Shown here: one piece after another, positions 34,706 through 44,265 of the stretch | Layout of the letters: every line of letters starts with the position of its first letter | How positions within the stretch are numbered: position 1 is the stretch's first letter | Origin: Azospira inquinata | Lineage (GTDB): Bacteria; Pseudomonadota; Gammaproteobacteria; Burkholderiales; Rhodocyclaceae | Reading direction: 5' to 3' | NCBI RefSeq assembly: GCF_018905915.1 | Contig: NZ_CP064782.1 | Span: forward strand, 1,674,001-1,738,000 | Length of the DNA stretch: 64,000 nucleotides | Program-made: the position numbers and the translations under genes | The notes under the pieces: generated by a model | What the model saw: only the letters and a program-made list of their open reading frames with translations | Database searches by the model: none | Told to the model about the DNA's origin: nothing

Positions 34706-36583
34706 ATGCCGCAAACCGCTCCACAGGAAACCCAGGAAATCGCGCCCAATCCGGCCGATGTGGCCAAGTCCTATGCGGAGGTGGCCCAGCGGGCCGCCCG
34801 CCTGCTCACCCAGTTCATGGAAAAGCAGGCCGCCGAAAAGGAGATCGGCGCCCCCGCTGACGAACTGGGCATCGCCCAGGCCTTCATGGACCTGTCCGCC
34901 CGCCTTCTGGCCAATCCCTACAAGCTGGCCCAGGCCCAGATGAACATGATGTGGGACTATTTCTCCCTCTGGCAGGGTTCCATGCTGAAAATGATGGGGG
35001 TGCCCATCCAGCCCGTGGCGGCGCCCAAGAAGGGGGACAACCGGTTCCGGGACGAGGATTGGGAACAGCATTTCCTCTTCGATTACATCAAGCAGTCCTA
35101 CCTCATCGCCGCCCGCCACATCCACGACACGGTGTGCTGTGTGGATGGCCTGGACGACGTGACCCAGCGCAAGGTCAATTTCTATACCCGCCAGTACATC
35201 GACGCCCTGTCTCCCACCAATTTCGCCATGACCAATCCGGAAGTGTTCCGGGAAACGGTGAAAAGCCACGGCCAGAACCTGGTCAAGGGCCTCAACAACC
35301 TGCTCAATGACCTGGAAGCGGGGGAAGGCCAGCTGCGCATCCGCATGACCGACACCAGCGCCTTCGAACTGGGCAAAAATGTGGCGGTGACCCCGGGCAA
35401 GGTGGTGTTCCAGAACGAGCTGTTCCAGCTGGTTCAGTACGATCCCACCACTCCGGAGCAGCACAAGCGGCCCCTCCTGATCGTGCCCCCCTGGATCAAC
35501 AAGTTCTACATCCTGGACCTGCGGGAAAAGAATTCCCTGGTGAAATGGGCCACGGACCAGGGCCACACCACCTTCATCATGTCCTGGGTCAATCCGGACG
35601 AGCATCTGGCCAACAAGAGCTTCGAGGATTACGTCCTGGAAGGCACCCTGGCGGCCATGGGGGCAGTGGAGCAGGCCACCGGGGAAAAGAGCCTGGATGT
35701 GGTGGGCTACTGCATCGGCGGCACCCTGCTGGCCACCACCCTGGCCTACATGGCGGCCAAGCGGGACAAGCGGGTGGCCACCGCCACCTTCTTCACCACC
35801 CTGATCGACTTCTCCATTCCCGGGGAGCTGGGGGTCTTCATCGACGAGCCCCAGGTCACCAGCCTGGAGCATAAGATGGCGGCCCGGGGCTATCTGGATG
35901 GCAGCGAAATGGCCATGACCTTCAATCTGCTCAAGGCCAATGACCTGATCTGGTCCTTCGTGGTGAATAACTACCTGCTGGGCAAGGACCCCTTCCCCTT
36001 CGATCTGCTCTTCTGGAACAGCGATTCCACCCGGATGCCCTACGCCATGCACAGCTTCTACCTGCGCAACATGTACATGGCCAACAAGCTGAAGGACCCG
36101 GGGGGCATCACCATCGCCGGGGTGCCCATCGACATCAGCAAAATCAAGGTGCCCGCCTACTTCATTTCCACCATTGAAGACCATATCGCCCCCTGGAAGA
36201 GCACCTACCTGGGGGCCCGGCGCTTCTCCGGCCCGGTGCGCTTCGTGCTGGGGGGCTCCGGCCACATTGCGGGCATCGTCAATCCCCCGGTGGCCAACAA
36301 ATACTTCTATTGGACCCACCCCGGGGAACAGCTGCCGGAAACCTCGGAGGATTTCCTCGCCGGGGCGGAGCAGCATCCGGGCTCCTGGTGGACCGACTGG
36401 AACCAATGGCTGGCGGCCCAGGGGGACGGCAAAATGGTGCCCGCCCGAAAGCCCGGGGACGGCCAGCTAAAAGCCCTGGAAGAGGCCCCCGGGTCCTATG
36501 TGAAATTCCGTCTGGACACCCAGCCCGCGGCCGCTCCGGCCCAAGGGACCAAGGTGGGCAAACGCCCGGCCAAGGCGGCCTGA
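34706..36583 (+). CDS. phaC: Class I poly(R)-hydroxyalkanoate synthase PhaC
   Basis: Polymerises 3-hydroxyacyl-CoA into PHA granules. The 625-residue product has the lipase-like box GYCIGGT with catalytic C336; D492 (in TIEDHIAPW) and H520 (in GGSGHIAG) complete the triad. The D-to-H spacing of 28 residues equals that of the Cupriavidus enzyme. Length and the N-terminal helical region fit class I. AGAGGAAGGGG lies upstream of the ATG. No phaA, phaB or phasin gene is adjacent. Confidence 0.96.
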   Translation: MPQTAPQETQEIAPNPADVAKSYAEVAQRAARLLTQFMEKQAAEKEIGAPADELGIAQAFMDLSARLLANPYKLAQAQMNMMWDYFSLWQGSMLKMMGVPIQPVAAPKKGDNRFRDEDWEQHFLFDYIKQSYLIAARHIHDTVCCVDGLDDVTQRKVNFYTRQYIDALSPTNFAMTNPEVFRETVKSHGQNLVKGLNNLLNDLEAGEGQLRIRMTDTSAFELGKNVAVTPGKVVFQNELFQLVQYDPTTPEQHKRPLLIVPPWINKFYILDLREKNSLVKWATDQGHTTFIMSWVNPDEHLANKSFEDYVLEGTLAAMGAVEQATGEKSLDVVGYCIGGTLLATTLAYMAAKRDKRVATATFFTTLIDFSIPGELGVFIDEPQVTSLEHKMAARGYLDGSEMAMTFNLLKANDLIWSFVVNNYLLGKDPFPFDLLFWNSDSTRMPYAMHSFYLRNMYMANKLKDPGGITIAGVPIDISKIKVPAYFISTIEDHIAPWKSTYLGARRFSGPVRFVLGGSGHIAGIVNPPVANKYFYWTHPGEQLPETSEDFLAGAEQHPGSWWTDWNQWLAAQGDGKMVPARKPGDGQLKALEEAPGSYVKFRLDTQPAAAPAQGTKVGKRPAKAA

Positions 36584-36589
36584 TCCGGC

Positions 36590-36628
36590 GGGGACGGCTG
36601 CTCTCCGGGGACCGTCCCCGAACCCTTT
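36590..36628 (+). terminator. Possible terminator hairpin after phaC
   Basis: Stem GGGGACGG/CCGTCCCC (36590-36597, 36612-36619) starts seven nt after the phaC stop. The T-run is short (TTTT at 36625-36628), so termination may be weak or partial. Confidence 0.45.
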
Positions 36629-36794
36629 TCCCGGGGCGCTGCGGCGCCCCGCCTTGTTTCCCCCGCCCGGGGGACCGACAATAGGCCAAGGGGCCACGCC
36701 GGTGGGCGGGCCTTACTTTCCTGGTTTTCCTGTTTCCCCTTTTGCCCGGCTTTCCCGGCCTCGCCGGTGAAAACCCCTTCTTTGGGAGTACGCC

Positions 36795-37268
36795 ATGGCA
36801 TTTCTTCTCACTTCCCTGGCCTTTGCCCAGCTGGCGGCCCTGCCGCCCCGCTACACCTGCGAAGGCGCCAATCTTTCCCCGCCCCTGAGCTGGAGCGGGG
36901 TGCCCCCTGGAACCCGCAGTCTGGCCCTGGTGGTGGATGATCCGGATGCCCCGGACCCGGCCGCCCCCAAGACCACCTGGGTCCATTGGGTGGTCTATAA
37001 CCTGCCCGCCACCGCCCCGGGCCTGCCGGAAGGGGGCAAGCCCCTGCCCGCCGGGGCTCGGGAAGGCAATAACGACTGGCAGAAACCGGGCTACGGCGGC
37101 CCCTGCCCCCCCATCGGTCGACACCGCTATTTCTTCAAGCTCTATGCCCTGGATGTGCGCCTGCCGGACCTGGGGCCGGTCACCAAGGGGGGCCTGGAAA
37201 AGGCCATGGGCGGCCATGTGCTGGGCCGGGCCGAGTTGGTGGGCACCTACCAGAAGGGGAGCCGCTGA
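36795..37268 (+). CDS. YbhB/YbcL family Raf kinase inhibitor-like protein (PEBP)
   Basis: A 157-residue phosphatidylethanolamine-binding-protein fold. Signatures are the VDDPDAPDP anion-site segment, WVHWVVYNLPA and GRHRYFFKLYALD. The biological ligand of bacterial members is unknown. The start MAFLLTSLAFAQ is somewhat hydrophobic, but the fold begins within it (LTSLAFAQLAALPPRYTC equals the usual first strand), so I do not call a signal peptide. The next gene starts four nt after its stop. Confidence 0.92.
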   Translation: MAFLLTSLAFAQLAALPPRYTCEGANLSPPLSWSGVPPGTRSLALVVDDPDAPDPAAPKTTWVHWVVYNLPATAPGLPEGGKPLPAGAREGNNDWQKPGYGGPCPPIGRHRYFFKLYALDVRLPDLGPVTKGGLEKAMGGHVLGRAELVGTYQKGSR

Positions 37269-37272
37269 CGCC

Positions 37273-38451
37273 ATGAACACCTTTACCCCTGTACTTCCCG
37301 ACTACCAGGGCGGCAGCCTGGTGAATCTCATGGCCTCCGTGGGGGGCGCCTGCGGCCTCAAGCCCGGGGCGGCCCTGCCCTACGCGCCTTTGTCCGGCCT
37401 GCCCGCTGCCGCCCTGTCCCGCTGCCGCAATCTGGTGCTGCTGGTGGTGGATGGCCTGGGCTATTCCTATCTGGTGGAACACAGCCGGGGCCCCTTGGGG
37501 CGCCACCTGCGCAGCCACCTCACCTCCGTTTTTCCCTCCACCACCGCCAGCGCCGTCACCACTTTGATGACCGGCCTGCCCCCGGCGGGCCATGGCCTGA
37601 CCGGCTGGCACATGTGGCTGGAAGAACTCCAGGCGGTGACCGCCATCCTGCCCCTGGTGCCCCGCAGCGGCGGCCGTTTTCCCGGGGACGCCCAGGCCCT
37701 GCCGGGCCGTTTGTTCGACCATCCCTCCTTCGTTTCCCGGCTGGAACGCACGGCCTATGGCCTGTCCCCCGCGGCCATCGCCCCCAGCCCCTTTAACCGC
37801 CACCATCTGGCCGGGGGCGTCCAGGTGCCCTATCAGGATCTGGAGGACATGCTGGCCCGGGTGGTGACTCTGGCGGCGGACCCGGGGCCCAAGTACATCT
37901 ACGCCTACTGGCCCGATCTGGACGCCACCGCCCATCGCCACGGGGTGGCCAGCCCGGAAACCCTGGCCTGCTTCCAGGCCTTTGAGACCGCCTTCGCCGC
38001 CTGGCTCAAGGTGCTGGAAGGCAGCGATACCCTGGTGCTGGTGACCGCCGACCATGGTTTTGTGGATTGCCCGCCGGAGCGCACCCTGCGCCTGGAAGAC
38101 CATCCGGATCTGGCCCACTGTCTGGCCCGGCCCCTCTGCGGAGAGCGTCGCCTGCCCTACTGCTACCTCAAGCCGGAGGCGGAGGAGCGTTTCTGCGCCT
38201 ACGTGAACGGCCCCCTGGCCCCCTACGCCCAGGCCGTCTCCCGGGAAAAACTCCTGGCGGAAGGCTGGTACGGCCCGGGCCCGGTATCTCCCCGACTGGC
38301 CTCCCGGGTGGGGGATTACGTGCTGCTCATGAAGGACAACTGGACCCTGGTGGACCGGGTGCCCGGGGAAACCCCCTATACCCTGGTGGGGGTCCATGGG
38401 GGAGTGAGCCCGGCGGAAATGCTAGTGCCCCTGGTGGTGGCCCGGGCGTGA
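37273..38451 (+). CDS. Alkaline phosphatase-superfamily phosphodiesterase/nucleotide pyrophosphatase
   Basis: A 392-residue enzyme of the type I phosphodiesterase/nucleotide pyrophosphatase group. The first metal Asp is in [12 protein letters not shown], the nucleophile Thr in [16 protein letters not shown], and later metal ligands in [13 protein letters not shown] and [12 protein letters not shown] see no signal peptide, so it is probably cytoplasmic. It starts at ATG 37273; frame-open sequence upstream belongs to the PEBP gene region. Its stop overlaps the GTG start of nfi, so the two are coupled. Confidence 0.9.
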   Translation: MNTFTPVLPDYQGGSLVNLMASVGGACGLKPGAALPYAPLSGLPAAALSRCRNLVLLVVDGLGYSYLVEHSRGPLGRHLRSHLTSVFPSTTASAVTTLMTGLPPAGHGLTGWHMWLEELQAVTAILPLVPRSGGRFPGDAQALPGRLFDHPSFVSRLERTAYGLSPAAIAPSPFNRHHLAGGVQVPYQDLEDMLARVVTLAADPGPKYIYAYWPDLDATAHRHGVASPETLACFQAFETAFAAWLKVLEGSDTLVLVTADHGFVDCPPERTLRLEDHPDLAHCLARPLCGERRLPYCYLKPEAEERFCAYVNGPLAPYAQAVSREKLLAEGWYGPGPVSPRLASRVGDYVLLMKDNWTLVDRVPGETPYTLVGVHGGVSPAEMLVPLVVARA

Positions 38452-39197
38452 GGCTGCCGCCGCCCCTCCATGACTGGCAATTGAGCCCGGGGGAAGCCCG
38501 GGCCCTGCAAGGGGAACTGGCGGCCCGGGTGATTCGGGAAGATCGTCCCGTGGCTTCCACCCGGGGGCCCGCAGAATTCCGGGGGGCTCCGCCGCTCTCC
38601 GGCCCCATGCCCTGGCTGCCGTCCCCCTGGGACCGGGCCGGGGTACGCCGGGTGGCGGGTATTGACGTGGGTTTTGAAGATCAGGGCCGGATCACCCGGG
38701 CGGCGGTGGCGGTGCTGGACTTCCCCTCCCTCGCCCTGGTGGAACAGAGCGTGGCCCGCCTGCCCACGGCCTTTCCCTATGTGCCCGGCCTCCTTTCCTT
38801 CCGGGAAGCCCCGGCGGTGCTGGCCGCCCTGGGCCAGCTGGACACGGTTCCCGACCTGTTGCTGTACGACGGCCAGGGGCTGGCCCATCCCCGCCGCCTG
38901 GGCATCGCCAGCCATCTGGGCCTGTGGCTGGACCTACCCAGCATCGGGGTGGCGAAAAGCCGTCTGGTGGGACACCACGGAGAGGTGCCCGGTCCTCGGG
39001 GCGCCTGGACGCCCCTGGAAGACCGGGGGGAGGTGATCGGCGCCGTGCTGCGCAGCCGGGCCGGGGTGGCGCCCCTCTACGTTTCCCCAGGCCACCGGGT
39101 CAGTCTGGAAGGCGCCCTGGCCTGGGTCATGGCCTGCCTGACCCGTTACCGCCTGCCGGAAACCACCCGCTGGGCCCATCGCCTGGCCTCCGGGTAG
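38448..39197 (+). CDS. nfi: Endonuclease V
   Basis: Repair endonuclease that cuts near deaminated bases such as hypoxanthine in DNA. The 249-residue product has the acidic active-site residues D73 (GIDVGFED), E120 (GLLSFREAP) and D141 ([14 protein letters not shown]), plus the family tail SIGVAKSRL. The GTG start overlaps the previous stop by four bases (GTGA). Between the first helix and the first catalytic strand there are about 20 more residues than in the E. coli enzyme. Confidence 0.93.
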   Translation: MRLPPPLHDWQLSPGEARALQGELAARVIREDRPVASTRGPAEFRGAPPLSGPMPWLPSPWDRAGVRRVAGIDVGFEDQGRITRAAVAVLDFPSLALVEQSVARLPTAFPYVPGLLSFREAPAVLAALGQLDTVPDLLLYDGQGLAHPRRLGIASHLGLWLDLPSIGVAKSRLVGHHGEVPGPRGAWTPLEDRGEVIGAVLRSRAGVAPLYVSPGHRVSLEGALAWVMACLTRYRLPETTRWAHRLASG

Positions 39198-39211
39198 GGG
39201 GCGGTCAGGAC

Positions 39212-40456
39212 CTAGGGCAGAAACCGTTCCAGCAGGGCGTTGAGGAAGTGGCGGCCCTGTTCCGTGGGGGCCACCCGGTCCGGGGCCAGGGTCACCAGGC
39301 CGTCGGCGGCGGCCCGTTCCAGATCCCGGGAAACGGTGAGCCAGGGCAGGCCGGTGCGGGCCGGGAAGAGGGCGGGGTCGAAGCCCTGGTTGAGGCGCAG
39401 GGCGTTCATGAGAAATTCAAAGGGCAGTTCGGCCGGGGGCACCGGGTGGCGCTCCTGGACCGGGTCGCCCCCGGGCAGCTTTTCCAGGTATTCCCGGGGG
39501 TGTTTCCAGCGCATGGCCCGCTCCACCTGATGGCGGCCCGTGGCCGGGTCAAAGGCGGTGATTTTGCCGTGGGCCCCGGCGCCGATGCCCAGGTAGTCGC
39601 CAAAGGTCCAGTAATTCAGGTTGTGGCGGCACTGGCGCCCGGGCCGGGCAAAGGCGGAGGTTTCGTAATGGACGAAACCGGCCGCCGCCAGCCGGGCCTC
39701 GATGGCATCCTGCATGTCGGCGCACCGGTCCGCCTCGGGCAGCTCCGGGGGGGCAGCGGCGAAGGCCGTGTTGGGTTCCAGGGTGAGCTGGTAGCAGGAT
39801 AGGTGGGTGGGGCCCAGGTCCAGGGCCTGTTCCAGGTCGGCCTGGGCCTCTTCCAGTGTCTGGCCGGGCAGGCCGTACATTAAATCCAGATTGAAATTGT
39901 CGAACACCCGGGCCGCCAGCCGGGCCGCCACCAGGGCCTGTTCCCGGTCGTGGATACGGCCCAGGGCCCGGAGATGGGCGTCGTTAAAGCTCTGTATGCC
40001 CAGGGACAGGCGATTTACCCCCGCCTCCCGAAAGGCCTGGAATTTTTCTGCCTCCGCCGTGCCCGGATTGGCCTCCAGTGTGATTTCCGCGTCCGGCAAC
40101 AGGGGCAGGCGCAGGCGTACCCCGTCCAGCAGGGCTTGGAGGGCCGGACCGGAAAGCAGGCTGGGGGTGCCGCCGCCGATGAAAATACTGCTGATTTTGC
40201 GGCCCCAGATCTGGGGCAGGGCCCTTTCCAGATCCCCCATGAGGGCGGCCACATAGGCCTGCTCCGGCACCTCCCCCAAGCGGGCGTCGCCCCCCGCCGG
40301 CCGCTCCAGCCCGTGGGAATTGAAGTCGCAATAGGGGCATTTGCGCACGCACCAGGGCACATGGATGTAGAGGGCCAGGGGCGGCGGGCTGTCAAAGCGC
40401 AGGGGGCCCGGGTCGGCCTGGCCGGGAACGTGGAGGGGAATGATGGGGCGGGGCAT
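39212..40456 (-). CDS. hemW: Radical SAM heme chaperone HemW (coproporphyrinogen III oxidase-like)
   Basis: HemW binds heme and a [4Fe-4S] cluster and delivers heme to target proteins; it was long mislabelled as an oxygen-independent coproporphyrinogen oxidase. The 414-residue product has the radical-SAM motif CVRKCPYCDFNSHG, the GGGTPSLL segment and the HemN-like C-terminal domain with FLMNALRLNQGFD. It is last in the kinase-PP2C-rph-rdgB-hemW run but is separated from rdgB by 310 bp. The context of heme handling suits the ccm operon elsewhere in the window. Confidence 0.93.
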   Translation of the reverse strand: MPRPIIPLHVPGQADPGPLRFDSPPPLALYIHVPWCVRKCPYCDFNSHGLERPAGGDARLGEVPEQAYVAALMGDLERALPQIWGRKISSIFIGGGTPSLLSGPALQALLDGVRLRLPLLPDAEITLEANPGTAEAEKFQAFREAGVNRLSLGIQSFNDAHLRALGRIHDREQALVAARLAARVFDNFNLDLMYGLPGQTLEEAQADLEQALDLGPTHLSCYQLTLEPNTAFAAAPPELPEADRCADMQDAIEARLAAAGFVHYETSAFARPGRQCRHNLNYWTFGDYLGIGAGAHGKITAFDPATGRHQVERAMRWKHPREYLEKLPGGDPVQERHPVPPAELPFEFLMNALRLNQGFDPALFPARTGLPWLTVSRDLERAAADGLVTLAPDRVAPTEQGRHFLNALLERFLP

Positions 40457-40766
40457 GGGCGGTGGGTGGAGTGGGCTGGGGCCGGCAGGTGAGGGAATTG
40501 GGGGCGGGTGCCGTGGTTGGGGGCGTGGGGTTAAGGGGCGGAGGGGAGGGCGAGGCTACCGGACCGGGGGCCGCTGCGGGCGGCAGGATCGGGGAAGTGA
40601 GTCGCCGGTGCACCCCATGATGCCGGGGGCTCTGCCCGTCGCCTCAGGCGGGTGGCCTGGTTCTCGTCCCCATCCTTAAAACAGGCACCGGGGCGGCGAA
40701 TCGGCCGGGCCCCGGGAACCGCTGCCTTCCTTTCCCCTGGGCATCCTTGCCCCTTGGGCCTGATTC
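40457..40766. other. Intergenic gap between rdgB and hemW, nothing recognised
   Basis: This 310-bp, very GC-rich gap contains only low-complexity open frames rich in Gly, Arg and Pro. I see no RNA gene, repeat array or clear terminator. Confidence 0.5.
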
Positions 40767-41357
40767 TCAGACTGCGTCCTGAATCCGGGCCAGGAGCTTT
40801 TGCAGGGCCTGGCCCCGGTGGGACAGGGTGTTTTTTTCCGCCGCCGGCAGTTCGGCCACGGTCTTGCCCAGGGAAGGGAGGAGGAACAGGGGATCGTAGC
40901 CGAAGCCGCCCTCGCCCCGGGGGGCGGGGAGAATTTCCCCGTGCCATTCCCCTTCCGCGATGAGGGGCTGGGGATCGTCGGCGTGGCGCACGAAGACCAG
41001 CAGGCAGACGTAATGGGCGCGCCGGTCGGTCTCATGGGCCAGTTCCTGGAGCAGCTTGTCGTTATTGCGCTGGTCCGATTTGGGTTCCCCGGCGTAGCGG
41101 GCGGAATGGACCCCGGGGGCGCCCCCCAGGGCCCGCACGCAGATGCCCGAGTCGTCCGCCAGGGCGGGCAGGCCGGTGAGGCGGGAGGCGTGGCGGGCCT
41201 TGGTCAGGGCGTTTTCCACAAAGGTGCCGAAGGGCTCTTCCGCTTCCGGGACCCCGAGCTGGCCCTGGGGCGTGAGTTCAAAGCCCAGGGGGGCGAGGAG
41301 GGCGGACAGTTCCACCAGTTTCTTGGCGTTATTGGAGGCGAGGACGATCTGTTTCAT
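40767..41357 (-). CDS. rdgB: XTP/dITP diphosphatase (RdgB/HAM1)
   Basis: House-cleaning enzyme that hydrolyses dITP, ITP and XTP to the monophosphates. The 196-residue product starts MKQIVLASNNAKKLVEL and has the substrate-binding SGICVRALGGAPGVHSARYAG (SGICV and SARYAG seen) and the GFGYDPLFLLPSLGKTVAEL block with catalytic Asp. The ATG at 41357 matches the family start. It lies downstream of rph, with a 183-bp gap. Confidence 0.95.
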   Translation of the reverse strand: MKQIVLASNNAKKLVELSALLAPLGFELTPQGQLGVPEAEEPFGTFVENALTKARHASRLTGLPALADDSGICVRALGGAPGVHSARYAGEPKSDQRNNDKLLQELAHETDRRAHYVCLLVFVRHADDPQPLIAEGEWHGEILPAPRGEGGFGYDPLFLLPSLGKTVAELPAAEKNTLSHRGQALQKLLARIQDAV

Positions 41358-41540
41358 GGTGTCTGGAAAAAGAAGCCGCAATGAAGTTCCGGATGAATGG
41401 GCCGGATAAATAGGCCGGGGGCTGGATTGGGGGTGGAAAAGAGGGGGGGGGGAGGAAAACGCCCTCCAGCAGCGGCAATCCCAGGTAAGGCAGGTTCCCG
41501 GCGGGATAGGTTCCCGCCCCCGGCCGGGGGCGGGGAAAAC

Positions 41541-42257
41541 TTAGGCGCCCAGGGCCTGTTTCTGGGCCTGGATGAGGTGCCCGATGCCCGCCTGGGCCAG
41601 GTCCAGCAGGGTGTTCATTTCTGCCCGGGAGAAGGGTTCCCCTTCGGCGGTGCCCTGGATTTCCACCAGGCCGCCAGCCCCGGTCATGATCACATTCATG
41701 TCCGTGTCGCAGTTGGAATCTTCCGGGTAATCCAGATCCAGCACGGGTTGGCCTTGGAAAATGCCCACGGAAACGGCGGCTACCTGGTCCTTGATCGGAT
41801 TGGTGGCCAGTTTGCCGTCCGCCACCAGCTTGGCGCAGGCGTCGGCCAGGGCGATCCAGGCGCCGGTGATGGAGGCGCAGCGGGTGCCCCCGTCGGCCTG
41901 AAGCACGTCACAGTCCAGGGTGATCTGGCGCTCCCCCAGGGCCTTCAGGTCCGTCACCGCCCGCAGGGAGCGGCCAATGAGGCGCTGGATTTCCTGGGTG
42001 CGGCCGGTCTGCTTGCCCTTGGCTGCTTCCCGGGACGTCCGGGTGTGGGTGGAGCGGGGCAGCATGCCGTATTCGGCGGTCACCCAGCCCTGGCCCTTGC
42101 CCCGCAGAAAGGGGGGCACGTTTTCTTCCACGGAGGCGGTGCACAGCACCTTGGTGTTGCCCACTTCAATGAGCACCGCCCCTTCGGCGTGGCAGGTGAA
42201 ATGGCGGGTGATGTGCACGGGACGTAGTTCGTCGCTCCGGCGTTGGCTGGGACGCAT
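41541..42257 (-). CDS. rph: Ribonuclease PH
   Basis: Phosphorolytic 3'-5' exoribonuclease that trims tRNA precursors. The 238-residue protein begins [14 protein letters not shown], has the [16 protein letters not shown] block and the late segment with [20 protein letters not shown] ([12 protein letters not shown] seen). AAGGAG stands eight nt before the ATG. It follows the PP2C gene in the kinase-phosphatase run, a usual betaproteobacterial order. Confidence 0.96.
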   Translation of the reverse strand: MRPSQRRSDELRPVHITRHFTCHAEGAVLIEVGNTKVLCTASVEENVPPFLRGKGQGWVTAEYGMLPRSTHTRTSREAAKGKQTGRTQEIQRLIGRSLRAVTDLKALGERQITLDCDVLQADGGTRCASITGAWIALADACAKLVADGKLATNPIKDQVAAVSVGIFQGQPVLDLDYPEDSNCDTDMNVIMTGAGGLVEIQGTAEGEPFSRAEMNTLLDLAQAGIGHLIQAQKQALGA

Positions 42258-42297
42258 GGAATTTCTCCTTAAAAAGGGGGGGGACGGCGGCAAGCCG

Positions 42298-43212
42298 TCA
42301 CTTGGGGTATTTCTGAATGGCGGAACGGATTTCCGCGATGGCTTTCTCGATTTCCGCGTCGGTCAGGTCGCTTTTTTCATTGGCGTCCTTGGCCATTTCC
42401 CCGAAGCGGGTGGCCACCATGTCCAGGGGCATGGTCTGGGTGGAAATGCTGCTCATGGAGGATTCCGGGCTGTAGCTGTCTTCCCAGCGGGCCGTCACCA
42501 GGGACAGGTTGTCCCCGTGGGGGCCGCCCTGGAGTTCCGCCAGCCCCAGGAGGGCGGGGGCGGACACCATGAGGTCCGTATTGTAGAGCTTGTCCCGGAT
42601 CAGGTCGTCGCTCACCGCGCCCCACACCCCGTCGGTGCACAGGGCCAGCACGTCCCCCGCTTCCATGGGGGTTTTCCGGGAAAACTCGATTTCCGGCAGA
42701 TTGTCGCCCCCCAGGCAGCTATAGACCTTGTTCCGGTCCGGGTGGATGGCGGCCTGGGCTTCGTTGATCAGGCCTTCATCCAGGAGCAGGCGCACCCGGG
42801 AATGGTCCCGGGTCTTGGCCACAATCTGGCCGCCCCGGATCAGGTAGAGGCGGGAATCGCCGCAATGGGCCCAGTAGGCCACATTGTCCTGGATCAGGCA
42901 GGCCACGCAGGTGGTGCGGGGGGATTCCTTCAACTGGTGGTCCCGGGTGTAATCCCGAATGGCGTGGTGGGCGTTGGTGAGGCTCTTTTGCAGGAACAGG
43001 AAGGGATCGTCCAGGGCCGGCTGGGCTTCCCGCTGGAAAGCGCCGGTGAGGGTCTGAACCGCGATCTGGGACGCCACTTCCCCGTGGTAATGGCCCCCCA
43101 TGCCGTCCGCCACCACCATGAGCAGGGCGTCCCGGGAATAGCAGTAGGCAATCCGGTCCTGGTTATTGGGCCGTTTACCGACCCGGCTTTCCTGGTAAAT
43201 GGTGAATTTCAT
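42298..43212 (-). CDS. PP2C-family protein phosphatase
   Basis: Metal-dependent Ser/Thr protein phosphatase of 304 residues. It shows the metal-site segments NNQDRIAYC near the N-terminus, [26 protein letters not shown] and [10 protein letters not shown]. The ATG at 43212 shares one base with the stop of the kinase gene (TGATG), so the two are made in step. A natural reading is that it reverses the neighbouring kinase. It ends 40 nt before rph. Confidence 0.93.
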   Translation of the reverse strand: MKFTIYQESRVGKRPNNQDRIAYCYSRDALLMVVADGMGGHYHGEVASQIAVQTLTGAFQREAQPALDDPFLFLQKSLTNAHHAIRDYTRDHQLKESPRTTCVACLIQDNVAYWAHCGDSRLYLIRGGQIVAKTRDHSRVRLLLDEGLINEAQAAIHPDRNKVYSCLGGDNLPEIEFSRKTPMEAGDVLALCTDGVWGAVSDDLIRDKLYNTDLMVSAPALLGLAELQGGPHGDNLSLVTARWEDSYSPESSMSSISTQTMPLDMVATRFGEMAKDANEKSDLTDAEIEKAIAEIRSAIQKYPK

Positions 43213-44168
43213 CAGTGCTTGCCCTTGAGCTTGCCCACCAGCTGGTTGAACCACCCGTCATCCGCCTTCTTCCCGCTGTCCTGGGGCAACTGGGGGGATT
43301 CGGCCAGGGCCTTCTGCAAGGCGAAAACGCTTTGGGGGCGATAGAGGTAATTGAGGCACAGGCACCAGTCGATGGTTTCCAGCAACTGGTCCGAATAGGA
43401 ACCTTCCCAGCGCTCCATGGCGGGCACCAGTTCGTCCTTTTCCTGGCGCTTGTCCGCCGGGGGCGGGGCCGACCCGGCCAGACAGGCGTACATGGAGGCC
43501 CCCACCGAGTAAATGTCGCTCCAGGGGCCCAGGTGTTCCCGCTTGTGGTAGTGCTCCGGAGAGGCAAAACCCGGGGTGTACATGGGCTTGAGGATGGGGG
43601 CATCCGCCTGCAAGGTCTGACGGGCGGCACCGAAGTCGATGAGCACCGGGGTGTTGTCCGTGCGCAGGTAGATATTGGAAGGCTTCAGATCCAGGTGCAG
43701 CAGCTTGTGGGCATGGACTTCCCGCAGGCCATTGAGCATGCGGTTGAAGACGCCCCGGATAAAGCGCTCGTGGATGCGGGAATCCCGATGGCTCTGGATG
43801 AACTCCTGGAGGGTGCGCCCCCGTTCGTATTCCATGACCATATAAACCGTGTCATTGGCCCGGAAGAAGTTCAACACCCGGATCACGTTGGGATGGGACA
43901 AGCGGGCCAGGGCCCGGCCTTCCTCGAAGAAACACTTCATGCCGTAGCGGAAGGCGGACAGGTGTTCTTGGGGGATGACGGGCTTGATCTGGCCTTCACC
44001 TCTCAGGGAGAGGCTGGCGGGAAGATATTCCTTGATCGCCACGGACTGACCGGAACCATCCTTGGCCAGGTAGACGATGGAAAAGCCACCGACGGAGAGC
44101 TGGTTTTGAATGACATATTCTTCCAGTTGAAATCCGGCCGGCAGGGGGTGGTTGGCTTGTTGGGCCAT
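43212..44168 (-). CDS. Serine/threonine protein kinase (eukaryotic-like, non-RD)
   Basis: A 318-residue Hanks-type kinase without extracellular domain. Visible are a modified glycine loop [12 protein letters not shown], the ATP-site K46, the catalytic loop H158-L-D-L-K-P-S-N (a non-RD kinase, Leu in place of Arg), the metal-binding D178-F-G and the APE-equivalent GFASPEHY. The ATG at 44168 has GGAG five nt upstream; ATG at 44201 lacks one. No transmembrane helix is present, so it should be cytoplasmic. It is co-transcribed with PP2C and divergent from yicC. Confidence 0.92.
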   Translation of the reverse strand: MAQQANHPLPAGFQLEEYVIQNQLSVGGFSIVYLAKDGSGQSVAIKEYLPASLSLRGEGQIKPVIPQEHLSAFRYGMKCFFEEGRALARLSHPNVIRVLNFFRANDTVYMVMEYERGRTLQEFIQSHRDSRIHERFIRGVFNRMLNGLREVHAHKLLHLDLKPSNIYLRTDNTPVLIDFGAARQTLQADAPILKPMYTPGFASPEHYHKREHLGPWSDIYSVGASMYACLAGSAPPPADKRQEKDELVPAMERWEGSYSDQLLETIDWCLCLNYLYRPQSVFALQKALAESPQLPQDSGKKADDGWFNQLVGKLKGKH

Positions 44169-44265
44169 GGACTCCGAAGCTATGATAGCGGTTTCGTGCA
44201 TTTTCGGGCTTTGCCCCGCGACTGTAAAGCCGCTCGGAAGTTCCGCCTCCCCTCTCAGGATTCCC

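Noticed and set aside
34262..36406. Antisense frame of 714 codons across phaC
   Set aside because: It is the shadow of phaC, whose catalytic triad and length are normal.
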